Below are positions 1 through 10,122 of a DNA stretch of 64,000 nt, piece by piece (position 1 is the first letter of the stretch; each line of letters starts with the position of its first letter). A program made the position numbers and the translations under genes. The notes below the pieces were generated by a model that did no database searches, had not been told where the DNA came from, and saw only the letters and a program-made list of their open reading frames with translations. The DNA is taken from NCBI GenBank assembly GCA_010093605.1, contig MU004197.1, forward strand, positions 620,001 to 684,000, given 5' to 3'. The stretch comes from Lophium mytilinum. Taxonomy: Eukaryota > Ascomycota > Dothideomycetes > Mytilinidiales > Mytilinidiaceae.

Positions 1-188
1 CCTCCGCTGTTGAATCTGAGATGTGTTTCGACTACCTACATACTGCTGCTCACATGCTCGTGGATCTTTGACATTACAAATATCGTGACATTGATGGCTG
101 ACTCGACTCATTACGACGTCATTGGATATATACTCACAACGTCCGAAGGGTTCTTCAAACGCTTGCCAAACCGATAGACCATCCCACC

Positions 189-1729
189 TCACGCCTTGCC
201 CGTGGCAACACCTTCCATAGCCGGGCTTCCACCAGCAAGTCTGTTCTTGCTAACCACCCTCAGACCACCGATCAACATAGCCGCAGCCAGCGTAGCCAGG
301 ATAACAGCCAGAGTAACAAAAGCGCCAATTACACCACCTACTGCAGCCGAGATGCCTCCGTGGCCACCGCTGCTCTTCGCGGCCGCGCTAGGAGTAGCAC
401 TAGAAGGAGCATAAGCAGCACAAGTCCCCGTAGTGTTACCGCACTTGGTGCACCAATCCTGCGTCGTCGTAACCGCGAATTTGGAGAGCGAGTCCGCAAA
501 GCTGTTCCACGAGATAGCCAGATCCTTGCCGCCAAACAGCGGGTACGCGATTGGCTCGCTGGAATTCGAGGCCGTGCCGTTGTGGAAGGAGAAGCGGACC
601 TGCATGTCGCTGGTTGCCGGGAAGCCCCCCGATGGAACCGTAGCTTCAGTGAAGAGCTCGAAGACCATGGACGACGAGTAGTCGGGCACGCCCATGAAGT
701 CTGGGTTGGCGGCTGGGAGACTGGCGAGGCCGAAGAAGGAGAGGAAGGAGGCGTAGGCGCCGAATTGGATGCCGAGTTTGTTGGACGAAAGGCCGCTGGA
801 GCCCGAGGTGATGGTGCTGTTCATGTATTTGAGGACCTCGCCGGCAAGCTGCATGCCGGTCATGGAGCGCATGTCGTCCGAGGCGTTGTAGGCTAGGCCC
901 CATTCGTGCGCGTCGGCGAGAGTGCGGGTTTGGAGGAGGACATCGGGCGTGAGGGTTGCGTTGGATGGGATGGAGGCGTTGTGGATTTCGGCCACGTTAA
1001 TGAGGTCGTAGACTGGCGATGTTAGCAAGGTTGGCCTCGGCTTCATAGAGAATTGCGAGAGGAAACGGAAATCTAGCTTCTGCAAGACTTACCAATATAA
1101 GCGTTCTTGAATGATACAGTGCTGGCGGCAAATGTAGCATTGACAACAGGGACCAAATCGTCATAGAAGCCTTTGGTGCTGTTCAACAGCTGGGTGTACT
1201 CGCTGCTGGTGAAGTAGTTGTTCGAGCTCAACTTCGCGTTTTCGCACCCTGATGCATCCTGGAGCCAGCCACTGTCCTCACTCCCGGAGCCTTGCGCGAC
1301 TGCGTTGACGGGGATTAACTGATAGCCATTCATTGGGGTCTGGACTTTGCTGCCATTGGACAGCGTTTGCACGCCCACGTCCTCTCCAACCGGAGGATAC
1401 AGCCCCTGGAGGAAGCCCATGGCAGAGTTCTGCAGCACATTGTCGACTGGCGCTGTGACTGAGATCTGGGAGAGCTTGACAACGTCCGAGTTCAACTTGT
1501 AGATCTTCGAGGTCTGGTTGGACAGGAAGCGCGAGCGGTAGTATTGGCCGGAGGTATAGACCTGGTCATAGCCCAGGGAGGTCAGATTCGCGGGCGGGAG
1601 AGACTTTGGCGTACGGTCACCATGACGGTGGAAGATGTAAGCTCCTAGGAGTGTTTCTGCAGCTTCTGCAGAGGATAGAAGCGCGAGCGTGGGGAAGACA
1701 ATGGAGAAATGCATGATGGAGCTTCTCAA
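189..1729 (-). CDS. histidine-acid-phosphatase-like membrane protein
   Basis: Two exons, 1729..1093 and 1012..189, are joined across an 80-nt intron (GTAAGT...CCAG) and read NAYI-VYDLINV through the junction, giving 486 aa. Residues about 6-24 form a signal peptide; starting at the internal Met6 (1714) would place it at the very N-terminus. The phosphohistidine motif RHGDRTP lies at residues 35-41, which places the protein in the histidine phosphatase clan 2 (phytase/acid phosphatase) family. Where family members carry the catalytic His-Asp pair, this protein reads QFGAYAS at about 295-301, so the proton donor seems to be missing. Near the C-terminus a Gly/Ala/Val/Leu membrane segment followed by basic residues predicts a type I surface protein rather than a secreted enzyme. 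Function as an active phosphatase is therefore doubtful; the family assignment is firm. Confidence 0.88.
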
Positions 1730-2504
1730 TTGACGTCCAGAAGAGCAATTAGAGCTTCTGATAGAATTGAGGATGGTCTGTGAAGAAAGAACAGAGAGCA
1801 GAAGACTAGAAAAGGCATGCGGTGCGGGGATGGGTGAGGTTTATCTACGTGTGGCCTCGTCCGGTACAGAAAAAGAGCTCGTGTCGAACGAACCATTGGC
1901 CGAAGGTGGGGCACACGAAGGGCTAAGCTGTTAGGGAAACCCTCGCCGGCACTGTTATCTATTCCATGCAACCATGCCGCTTATTGGCTGAGGTGTTGTT
2001 CTAAGCTGCCTGTTAATGCTTAGTGGTCAAGCCTCTTACAAGCTTGCCAAAACAAAGTTACCGCGCCATAGTGTTTGCGAGGGGCGGCTGCGCCCGAGGA
2101 GATGTTTGTCGTTGCAAGCCTTTCCGCCCTACCCGTGCGGCCCGATATTCGGAGCGCAGGGGTGGGACGAACTACTCGATCCACCATCACCATATATCAA
2201 AGAGTGGGAGGAATCCATCGCTTGACGGGAGGGGTGCCAATGGTGACACTGGCAATTGCCCAGGCTAATATCGTTGTACCGAGGTTGATCAATTCAGGCA
2301 GAGTGTAAGATGTAATAGTGTGAGCTTGGTTTGTCTTCAAACAGGCGTGAACAGGATGGATAACAACGACGTCGCTATCGAAAATCGAGCATCATGGTTC
2401 GCGTTGAAGGCTATGAAAAGCGTTCTGCCGGTCAAATATGTACAAGCAGCGCCTTCTGAAGGCTGCTGATGGTATGTATGTACTACCAGATGTGATGTAA
2501 ACGA
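1730..2504. other. intergenic, nothing recognised
   Basis: This 775-bp stretch separates the start of the phosphatase-like gene from the end of the hydrolase gene. Short open frames at 2016-2308 in three phases overlap each other, lack protein-like composition and have no splice-supported extension. I see no RNA gene or repeat. Confidence 0.5.
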
Positions 2505-3563
2505 TCAGTCCTGCTCCTGCAAGAATTCGACCACAGCTATATCAAGTCAGCATTCATAGCCCATCTTTGACCATTTGGGGACTGCAGAAGCTTCACGTAC
2601 CTCGTCTGAAAGCCTCCGGATTCTCACTGATGACCCAATGTCCGCAATCCACGTCCACCAGCTCGAATCTCGGGAAGAACCGTCCTATGATAGGCAGTGT
2701 CTCATCACTCACGTAATGACTCTTCGTACCTCTCACAAACAGCGCTGGCTTCGTGAACTGGTGCTTTTCCGGATCCGTGAAAGGGAAATCAGCCATATCA
2801 TCCAGCGAATGACCAAGAATTCGGACTGGTATACGGAATACTAGATGGTCCACAGCAGGATCGGGTGATTTGATGAGGTTGAGTAAGAGGAATTGGCGAA
2901 TGAGGAGGTCCTTCACGTACGCCTCTAAAATCTTGTCCGCCTCTTTTGGCGTCTTTACCTTTGCCTCCTCCACCTTCTGCATTCCCATAACAAACTTAGG
3001 GAAATCGCTCGTGAGTGCCGCATCCACCGGCGCATTGTCCACCGCGATGATATTTGCGCAGCTATCCGGGTTCCTCAGCGCGAGTGTCATGACTGTTTTG
3101 GCGCCCATAGAATGTCCAATTAGCGTCGCGTCTTTCAAGTTGTGCTGTTGCAGAAACCCCTCCGTGTCGTCTGCTAGGGCTGTGTATTTGTGGTTCTTGT
3201 CGTGAGGGCTATCGCCATGATTCCGCAAATCGAGCGCGTAGACAGGTCTGTTGAGATCTCTCGATAGAGCCCTAGCCACCAGACGTCAGCAGGAAGCTCT
3301 ATAGAAGCTTGATAACAGCTCAAGAAGATCTCAACGTACTTGCTCATGCTCCGATTGTTCTTCTTGCTCCCGAATAATCCATGCAGAAACACGATAGGTG
3401 CCCCGGTGGCTTTCCCGCCATTCTCGTGATAGTCGAACGCGAGGTCGAGGGCGCGTAGGGAGGCGGAAGTCTCGAACCCTCTCGAGATCTGAGGGTGTAT
3501 GCTTATCCGATTAAAATGTTTAGGGTGGAGGAGCGGCGGTATACGCCGTGGGAGCGCGTTCAT
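2505..3563 (-). CDS. IMO32: mitochondrial alpha/beta hydrolase, Imo32/ABHD11 type
   Basis: Three exons (3563..3340, 3271..2601, 2536..2505) join in phase to give 308 aa. Both introns are short (68 and 64 nt) with GTACGT donors. The last exon encodes only AVVEFLQEQD and a TGA, so the gene ends beyond the longest open frame. The N-terminus is basic and lacks acidic residues, as in a mitochondrial presequence. The oxyanion region reads FLHGLFGS, the nucleophile elbow is GHSMG, and DLRNHGDS and DCGHW supply the other conserved blocks, the last with the catalytic His. Yeast Imo32 and human ABHD11 are the closest families known to me; the related Eat1 makes ethyl acetate, so the substrate cannot be fixed from sequence. 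Confidence 0.9.
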
Positions 3564-4267
3564 GGTGTTGTGGATTGTGGGTTGCGGAGAGTCTCGGAGG
3601 TGAGAGCTCGGGCGAAATTAAAGTATGCTCATGTCGTTGGTGGAGAATTCGGTGCTACAGCTTCCTTGTAATTATGTGTTAATTGGAAGGGCATACAAGT
3701 CTGCGTGCAATCTAATGGCTTGCCATGGACTCATCCTTAGAGTTGATGCCCATAAAAATCCATTTTTGTTCATGTGAAGATTCCCTTTTGTACGCAAGTT
3801 TCTTGGTCTCGCTCGCCGACCCCCCTCTAAGTCAACGATTCGTACGAAATAAATTCCCAAATTCTCACATACTATGCGCTTTGATATGAAGAATGCAGTA
3901 GTGCTGTCAAATATATTCTAGGACCTGTCGTTGTGGGTTTATAGGTGGAAACGTGGTCGAAGTGTCGCAAGTCGTCAAATCGACCTCTCTCGCACTTCAA
4001 CACTTTTGAGCTCAACTTTCTGCCAAGACTTGCCAAATGCGGCCTTGGAAGTTCCCAAGTTTCACCGATGGGAAGATGCAAGACGAAGCCATATTACAGC
4101 CATTCTGAGCATCATGTAGCTATATTACTATATTTCAAGAGAATCCACCTGGGTAGAATAGCTAAGCTCCGACCATCCCACCGACCTCGGCATGCCATGA
4201 CACGACCTTTAATCCTCACCACCCCACCTCCCCATAACCCTCCTCTACCATCCTCGCAGGCCGAGAG
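3564..4267. other. divergent promoter region, no gene seen
   Basis: About 700 bp between two divergently transcribed mitochondrial-protein genes. The small open frames inside it overlap on both strands and have no protein-like character. The last 60 bases before the downstream ATG are C-rich, as is common in fungal 5' leaders. Confidence 0.5.
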
Positions 4268-5522
4268 ATGCAAAACATGCTCTCCCGCCTCTCACCCACC
4301 CGCCTTCTCCGCCAATTGACCCCCCTCAAACCCTCCACAATGTCCCACCTCACGCGCAATCCCCCCTTCCCCCGCCACGCCTCCACCCTCCCCCACGCCC
4401 TCCGCGACGAAATGACCTCCCGCCGCCTGCCCCTCATATACGACTTCCTTACCACCGACTCCGACCACAAGCTCCGCCGCTCCCTCCAGTCCTTCGCCGC
4501 CTACGATGCCTCCTCCATCCCCGCCCAAGACCAGTTCAATGGCTCCGTCTACGCGAAAGCCCTCACGCCGAACTTAGACGCTGCGCACCACCTCGTGTAC
4601 TTCAACCCCGCGATCCCGGCAGACGAGTTGCTGGCAGACGGAACGGACCCGCTGCAGTCGCCTGGCGAGCCCTTTGTGCGGCGGATGTGGGCGGGGGGCA
4701 GTTTGCGGTTCCGGCCGGGGGGAAAGGCGGTGCTGGATGGGCGGCGGTGGGTGTGTCACGAGTTTGTGCGGGACGTGCAGGTGAAGGGACGGGAGGGGAC
4801 TGAGAAGGTGTTTGTAGGGATTGAGCGGCGGATGGCGAGTCTAGAGGAGCTGGGGGTGGAGCAGCAGGTAGAGATAGACGAGGATGTGGTGAGGGCGAAG
4901 CTGTGGCATGCGAGCGAGGAGGAGTTTGGGGCGGCGAGTGTGATTGAGCGGCGGAATATTGTGTTTATGAGGGAGAGGACGGGGGAGGAGTTGATGGTGT
5001 TGAAGGAGGCGGTTGGGAAGCCGGGGAAGATGCTGTTGCGTAAGCTCTCACTGCTCTTACGTTCTCAAGGAATTTGTGTTCTACGGCCCTTTGAAACTGA
5101 TATTCTGTCTAGCCCAGCATAAACCTGATTGCGAGCACGTCCTGACACCGACCCCTTCCCTCCTCTTCCGTTTCAGCGCCCTGACCTTCAATGCGCACGC
5201 CATCCATTTGGATCCCTCTTACTGCCGGGACATAGAAGGCCACCGCAACCTTCTAGTGCATGGACCCCTAACCCTCACTTTACTCATGGATTTGCTAGGG
5301 AACCATCTAAGGGTTGACCCCTTCCAAGTGCATCCATCCATTGACTCCTTTGAATACCGGAATCTTGCTCCTTTATATGCGAACGAACCGCTGAGGTTAT
5401 GTGGTCGATCGATCGACCACAATAAGTATGAGCTCTGGGCTGAGACGCCCGAGGGCGGTATTGCATGTAAAGGGGTTGCGAGGACGACGGTGGATAAAGA
5501 GGATGCGAGGGCGAAGCTGTAG
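4268..5522 (+). CDS. HTD2: mitochondrial 3-hydroxyacyl-thioester dehydratase, Htd2-like
   Basis: Two exons, 4268..5039 and 5113..5522, flank a 73-nt intron (GTAAGC...CTAG) and encode 393 aa. The acceptor is CTAG at 5111-5112; using the CAG 4 nt later would create an immediate stop, so the choice is forced. The second exon carries the HotDog segment LLFRFSALTFNAHAIHLD and LLVHGPLT, which match type 2 hydroxyacyl-thioester dehydratases. These act in mitochondrial type II fatty acid synthesis, removing water from 3-hydroxyacyl-ACP ahead of lipoic acid formation. The N-terminus (MQNMLSRLSPTRLLRQL) looks like a mitochondrial targeting peptide. A second Met at residue 25 is a less likely start. Confidence 0.88.
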
Positions 5523-5648
5523 GTCTAAAATAAATATAGAATTCTAAATCAGATTCAAAACCAAATACTTTTGAGATCATGCTATCCAGCCCAATGCCAG
5601 CCCCCTATCCCAAAGATCATCCCAGATCCCTCGAAATCAACGACCACC

Positions 5649-6910
5649 TCACCTCTTCAACTTATTCTCCCAACTCCCCAACCACCTCCACCCCTTCGCA
5701 GCCTTCCCCAGCTCCTCCAGCGCCTGATTAACCACCCCCTTTCCCCCTTCCTCCCTCCTCCCCTCGATCTCCACAAAAAAGATGTAATTCCACGCCACAA
5801 TCCCACTCGGCCGCGCATTAATACTCGTCAAATTCAACCCAAACCGCTTAAAAACCTCCAACGCCTTCGCCAACGCCCCCGGATCCTCATGATCCACCGT
5901 AAACCCCACCAGCGTCTTCCACTTCGGGTGGGTGGCCTCCTGCGCACCACCTGCCTCTCCAGATGGGTGGGTGAGTAGGTCGCCCCCCGCTCTCCGCAGC
6001 ACAAAAAACCTCGTCTCATTATCCTCCGCGTCCTGAATCCCCCTCGCCAAAAACCCCAACCCATGCATCCCCGCCGCGATCTCCGACGACACAGCCGCCG
6101 ACTCCCCCGACCCATCCGCCTTCGCAATCTCCGCCGCTCTTGACGTCGACGACACATCGATCCGCTCCACCCCCTTCAGATACGTGGCTAAGAACGCATT
6201 GCACTGGCCCCACGCCTGCGGATGCGAGTACAGCTTCTTCACGCGGCTGAGATCGGCGAGCGGCGTCGCGCGGGGACGCGAAGGGTGCGGCGCCGAGCGG
6301 GTTGGGGTTGCGGTGCCGTCGTCGTGCGTGGTGATTTGGGGACCCGCCCACCCAGGAGGCAGGTGGCCGACGAGGCAGTGGCGCACGGGGACGTAGATTT
6401 CGCCGCAGACGAGGATGTCCGGGTGCTGGGCGCGCAGGTCGGCGAAGAGGTCGAGGGTGGAGACGACGGAGCCGTTGGTGGAGTTCTCGAAGGGGACGAC
6501 GCCGTGGGTGGTGGTGGCGGATTGTACGGCGGTGAAGACGTCGGCGATGGTGGGTTGGGGGTGCAGGTGGGAGGCGGGGAGGGTGGGGAAGGTGGTTAGG
6601 GTGGCCTGGGGGAGGTTAGTGTGGAGGTGGGGAGGGAGGAGGAGAGATGGGAGAGTGAGGATGGGGGTGGTAGATGATATATGGATGGAAATGACCGTTG
6701 ATTGATATAGACGATGATTTTTGAAAGAAATGAGAGGCGAGAAATGACGAAATTTTGCGGGGATTAATGCATGAGAACGCGGGTCTTAGGGAGGAATTGA
6801 GACAGAAGTGAGAATATTCGAGTAGATTGACTAAAAGCGTGCTCTCGTACCTGATGCGTATATGAAGCTTTTGGGCCTAAGAAAGCCACGGTCTCGGGTT
6901 CGTCTGCCAT
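5649..6910 (-). CDS. PHA2: prephenate dehydratase
   Basis: Exon 1 (6910..6851) encodes MADEPETVAFLGPKASYTHQ. A 245-nt intron, the longest in the conserved part of the window, leads to exon 2 (6605..5649). The joined protein is 338 aa. The N-terminal AFLGP-SYTHQ block, the GVVPFENSTNGSV segment and HPQAWGQC are diagnostic of prephenate dehydratase, which makes phenylpyruvate in phenylalanine synthesis. A C-terminal ACT domain (GFTVDHEDPGALAKAL...LTSINARPS) is the usual phenylalanine feedback sensor. The first 60-nt exon is essential: without it the catalytic N-terminus is missing. The gene is convergent with the HotDog dehydratase gene, with only about 125 bp between stop codons. Confidence 0.93.
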
Positions 6911-7158
6911 CTTGTTCGTTCGCACAACGTTGCTTGTCAATGGAGTGGAGGAAGTCAGATGAAGATGTTAGGTTCAGAGGATGTCAGATTGTGTAACCAA
7001 GGAGCTGAGTTTAGATTGATTGCCATTGCTGAGGTTGGACGAAATTTGGTACAGAAGTGATGTATTCTAGCGCTGATTAGCGAGATCGTCCGAGGTCACC
7101 ACGGGAGGCCGCAGGAGACGCTTGTCAATTTCGGCCACATCATAGTTAATTCTTTATT

Positions 7159-7434
7159 ATGAAAACTCGGGATATTGAGGGCTGCCTATGTCTGACGAGT
7201 TTCACAACGAGCTGGATCGCTCTAAATGTAAGTTCTAGCTAGAATGGCCTTTATACATCTCACGCAGCAATCAACAATTCACGTTTATACGGTTGATAGG
7301 TGGTTAGAAAGCAAGTATTGGACAAACTAATAACAATCTGATTGCAGCCCGAAACGACTGTAATCGGTCGAAAATTCACCATCAGTGAACTGACTAAACA
7401 GAGCATTCAGATACTGAGACGTCCACCCCCCTAA
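7159..7434 (+). CDS. two-exon 51-aa microprotein, function unknown
   Basis: Exon 1 (7159..7227) and exon 2 (7348..7434) join in phase 0 across a 120-nt intron with GTAAGT donor, a perfect ACTAATAAC branch site and TTGCAG acceptor. The product starts MKTRDIEGCLCLTSFTTSW and ends ELTKQSIQILRRPPP before TAA. Neither exon is long enough to stand out alone, but the three consensus intron signals and the continuous frame support a real gene. A competing ATG at 7188 in another frame gives no continuation. I do not recognise the family; there is no signal peptide or membrane helix. It sits between the divergent PHA2 gene and the convergent eRF1 gene. Confidence 0.5.
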
Positions 7435-7772
7435 GTCTCTTGTCGAGCGACTTCAACAGGCTCGAAACCATTGCCTCTCCACTGTAGCGAGAGTGGAGTG
7501 TTGTGCGAATGCGACTGAGACAATCCATCGTTCTAGATACCGCATGAGAAGGGTTCTTCCGAGTGAATTGTAGGTAGTACTCACGGCATATCATCTTCGA
7601 CCGCGACTCGACTTCCCCTTTACAACCTGGAGAGGCGGAGGGAAGAGCACGATTGGCCTTCTTCCCCGGACCTGGGTGCGTCCTGCGGACGCCGGGAGCG
7701 AGGGGCCGTATCAGTGCTCGAAGCGGGGAGCTCTGGGCGTTCGGCCTCGCTCTTTGCGAGGGTGCTCCACCG
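7435..7772. other. convergent 3' region
   Basis: This 338-bp gap between the microgene stop and the eRF1 stop codon should hold both 3' UTRs. Open frames crossing it on the minus strand only continue eRF1 sequence read in the wrong phase. Nothing else was recognised. Confidence 0.45.
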
Positions 7773-9404
7773 TCAATCATCGTAGAATTCATCTTCGTCA
7801 TCGTAATCAGCGAGCTGCTCGAAGTTGAGCTTGTAGCGGAGGATAGCTCCAATGCCACCAAAGCCTGAGATTGTGTCAGTTGAGTTCGAGATCGGTCTCT
7901 GAAGGGAAGACATACCCTTAACGAACTGATTGCCCTCAGAGGAGCGATCAGAGACAAACTCCAGCGTGGCACCAAAGTCCTGGTATTTTTCTGCCAGCCA
8001 TTCCAAGAACGGCATCTGTTCCGCGACTTCCATCTCTTGGCCGGTCTCCTTATCCATGAACAAAGTTCGGTCAGACTCCTGGAACTTGTTGGTGTGGAGG
8101 ATGACGTCGCTTCCTTCTGATGACTTCAAGGTCCAGCGAGTAATCTCGAGGTTCTCAAAGACGATCAACGTTTCGGCGGCACCAGCTTCAAGCGCCTTCA
8201 AGGTATCGTCTACACCGTAGCAAACCTTGCCAGAGTCTTGGGAAATCTCATCGAAGTACTTGTTGATAAGCTGGAAAAATTAGCGACTGGCACGAGTTGA
8301 AGAACGCGGAAATAGTACCTTCTTCTCTTGAATGAACTTGACGTTGCTCAACGTTTCAGATGACAGCTCGATGGCTTGGTTGAAGCCGTTCTCACCACCG
8401 TACGAAACGTCGACGACCTTGATGACTTTGCTTTGGAGACGCCCGTCAAACATGTCGGACTGGTTTAGATCATTCTTGAAATCGGCGGAACCAGCAAGAA
8501 TCAACCCAGCTACGTTGACCTTGTCGTTGGTAATGAAGTTCTGCACCGCAAGTTCGGAGACTTTACGGACATAGTTGTGACGCTTCTCCTCGCGGAGACG
8601 GGCGAAACGCAGCGCAGACTGCCCACCACGACCGTGCTTCTTAGGGAGATCGACGGAGAACCTGAATAGTCAGTCAGCATGCCGACTTCGAAACCTGTAT
8701 CTAACTCTAGTCCCGCTTACTTGTGCACAACATCCCGAGTATTTCCCGAAAGTGTTCCGAACAGCGCTCCGTTTCCATCCATGATGATGAAGCCAAACTT
8801 CTGGTCCGACTCGAGCAGTTCGCTCAGAGCCTCGGTATGGAACTTGTTGTCGCAGAGGTACAGGGAGGTGTTGATTGGCTTGAAAGGCTCGAAATCGATG
8901 TTGATCTTTCGTTCCTTGCCCTCGCTTGTAATGATTTCACCACAGTACACGACCAGGCCATTCGGAGGGACCTTAGAGTAGAGCTTCAAGCGCTGCTGCG
9001 TCGAGGTGATAGCCGAGAGCACGGACAGCCGATTGACACGGGACTTGATGTTGGAGGCGGTGCCCTAGAGTCTGTGAGCTACGTTGCAGCCTAGGTATGT
9101 ATGAGTCGGAGACGTACGAATTCTTCAGCCAACATCTTCGCCGCGCGAGAGACCTGGTCCTTCGGCGCTGAGAGTTGTTAGCAAGGCTGATTTGTTTCGA
9201 GAATTTCTTTTGCCGGGCTTACGGATGATGAGCGAAATCATGCTGGTGCCATTGCCACGGGCGGCTTCAAGGCGCTTTATGAGCTGTGTCCAGTGTTAGT
9301 CCTGTTTACAAAAGTTCCAAAGCATATCTGCCAGAAATATGTACCTTCTTGACCTTCCAGATCTCAATGTTCTTCTCGGCGTCATTGGCCTGGGGAGCAC
9401 TCAT
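7773..9404 (-). CDS. SUP45: eukaryotic peptide chain release factor eRF1
   Basis: Seven exons (9404..9345, 9283..9223, 9167..9118, 9064..8721, 8661..8319, 8270..7916, 7864..7773) total 1305 nt, giving 434 aa, the expected family length. Stop-codon recognition motifs TASNIKS and YLCDNKF (YxCxxxF) lie in domain 1. The GGQ motif, in [17 protein letters not shown], triggers peptidyl-tRNA hydrolysis in domain 2. The acidic C-terminus, [11 protein letters not shown], is part of the eRF3-binding domain. All six introns are short, and the first four exons are small, as often seen in fungal translation genes. The last intron (51 nt) has no stop and keeps frame, so its retention would insert 17 codons. 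The start context is unambiguous because [17 protein letters not shown] is a standard eRF1 N-terminus. Confidence 0.97.
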
Positions 9405-10122
9405 GTTGGCGGCGGGTAAAGAGTATGCGGGCTAGTTGCGGTGGGGGTTTGCGGTCTGGGAAATTTCTTTCGAAGCGACTCGTGCAGTGCCGCAACAAAG
9501 GATGTGAAGGCCGACCTTCGCGGCTTCGAGGACGTAGAGGGCCGCTGCAAAATGTCGGAGCGAAAAAAGCGGTGTTGGTGTAGGAGAAAGGATGCGCCCT
9601 CAGCTGGAGATTTAGGGCTCGGGCTGTGTGTGAGGTGGGACGGACTGACAGGGCGCTTGGCATTGTTCGTCACCGCGCCCGCTATCGCTTAGAGGCGGCG
9701 GGACTGAGTTTTAGGGCTTGCGGCCTCGTTTTGCTGCAAAATCCCAAGTCTTCCCCGGAGCTGCGTCCATGTGGTGCGAGCGCGAGAGGCGGGGGTGAAT
9801 GCCATATGGGCCCACCCCGTGATCCATCCTCTCTGTCCCCTAGCTTCCTATCTTGCGCCTGACTAGATAGACCCTCATTCCTTCCAGGTACAGCTTCACA
9901 ATGAAACGCCTTTAAATCTCTGCAATTCTCGCTGCTCCCCTGCTTCCCGATGTCAATCCGGACGCCATCGTGATAGCTCCCGCCATTGTCGCCGCCAATC
10001 TAGAGCCCGCTCACGCTACTCCACTTTTCTAGCAGTTTCATTTCCTACATTTTCTGTCATTCCCTCCTGCTTGAGGCTCCCAGCTTTTCACTCCTTCCCC
10101 AACAAGTCGTGGGACCTAGAAA
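9405..10122. promoter_or_regulatory. shared divergent promoter, eRF1 and transporter
   Basis: About 720 bp lie between the divergent starts of eRF1 and the amino-acid transporter. The transporter-proximal half is pyrimidine-rich (for example 9935-10110), a common fungal 5' leader composition. No TATA element stands out. Open frames at 9382-9862 on both strands are G/C-biased shadows. Confidence 0.4.

Noticed and set aside
360-896. 178-codon plus-strand frame opposite the phosphatase gene
   Set aside because: Antisense shadow of a well-supported coding exon; Arg/Gly/Glu bias typical of reverse reading.
7188-7227. Alternative start MSDEFHNELDRSK in the microgene region
   Set aside because: Phase 1 at the donor; every available acceptor leads to a stop within a few codons, whereas the 7159 ATG joins cleanly.
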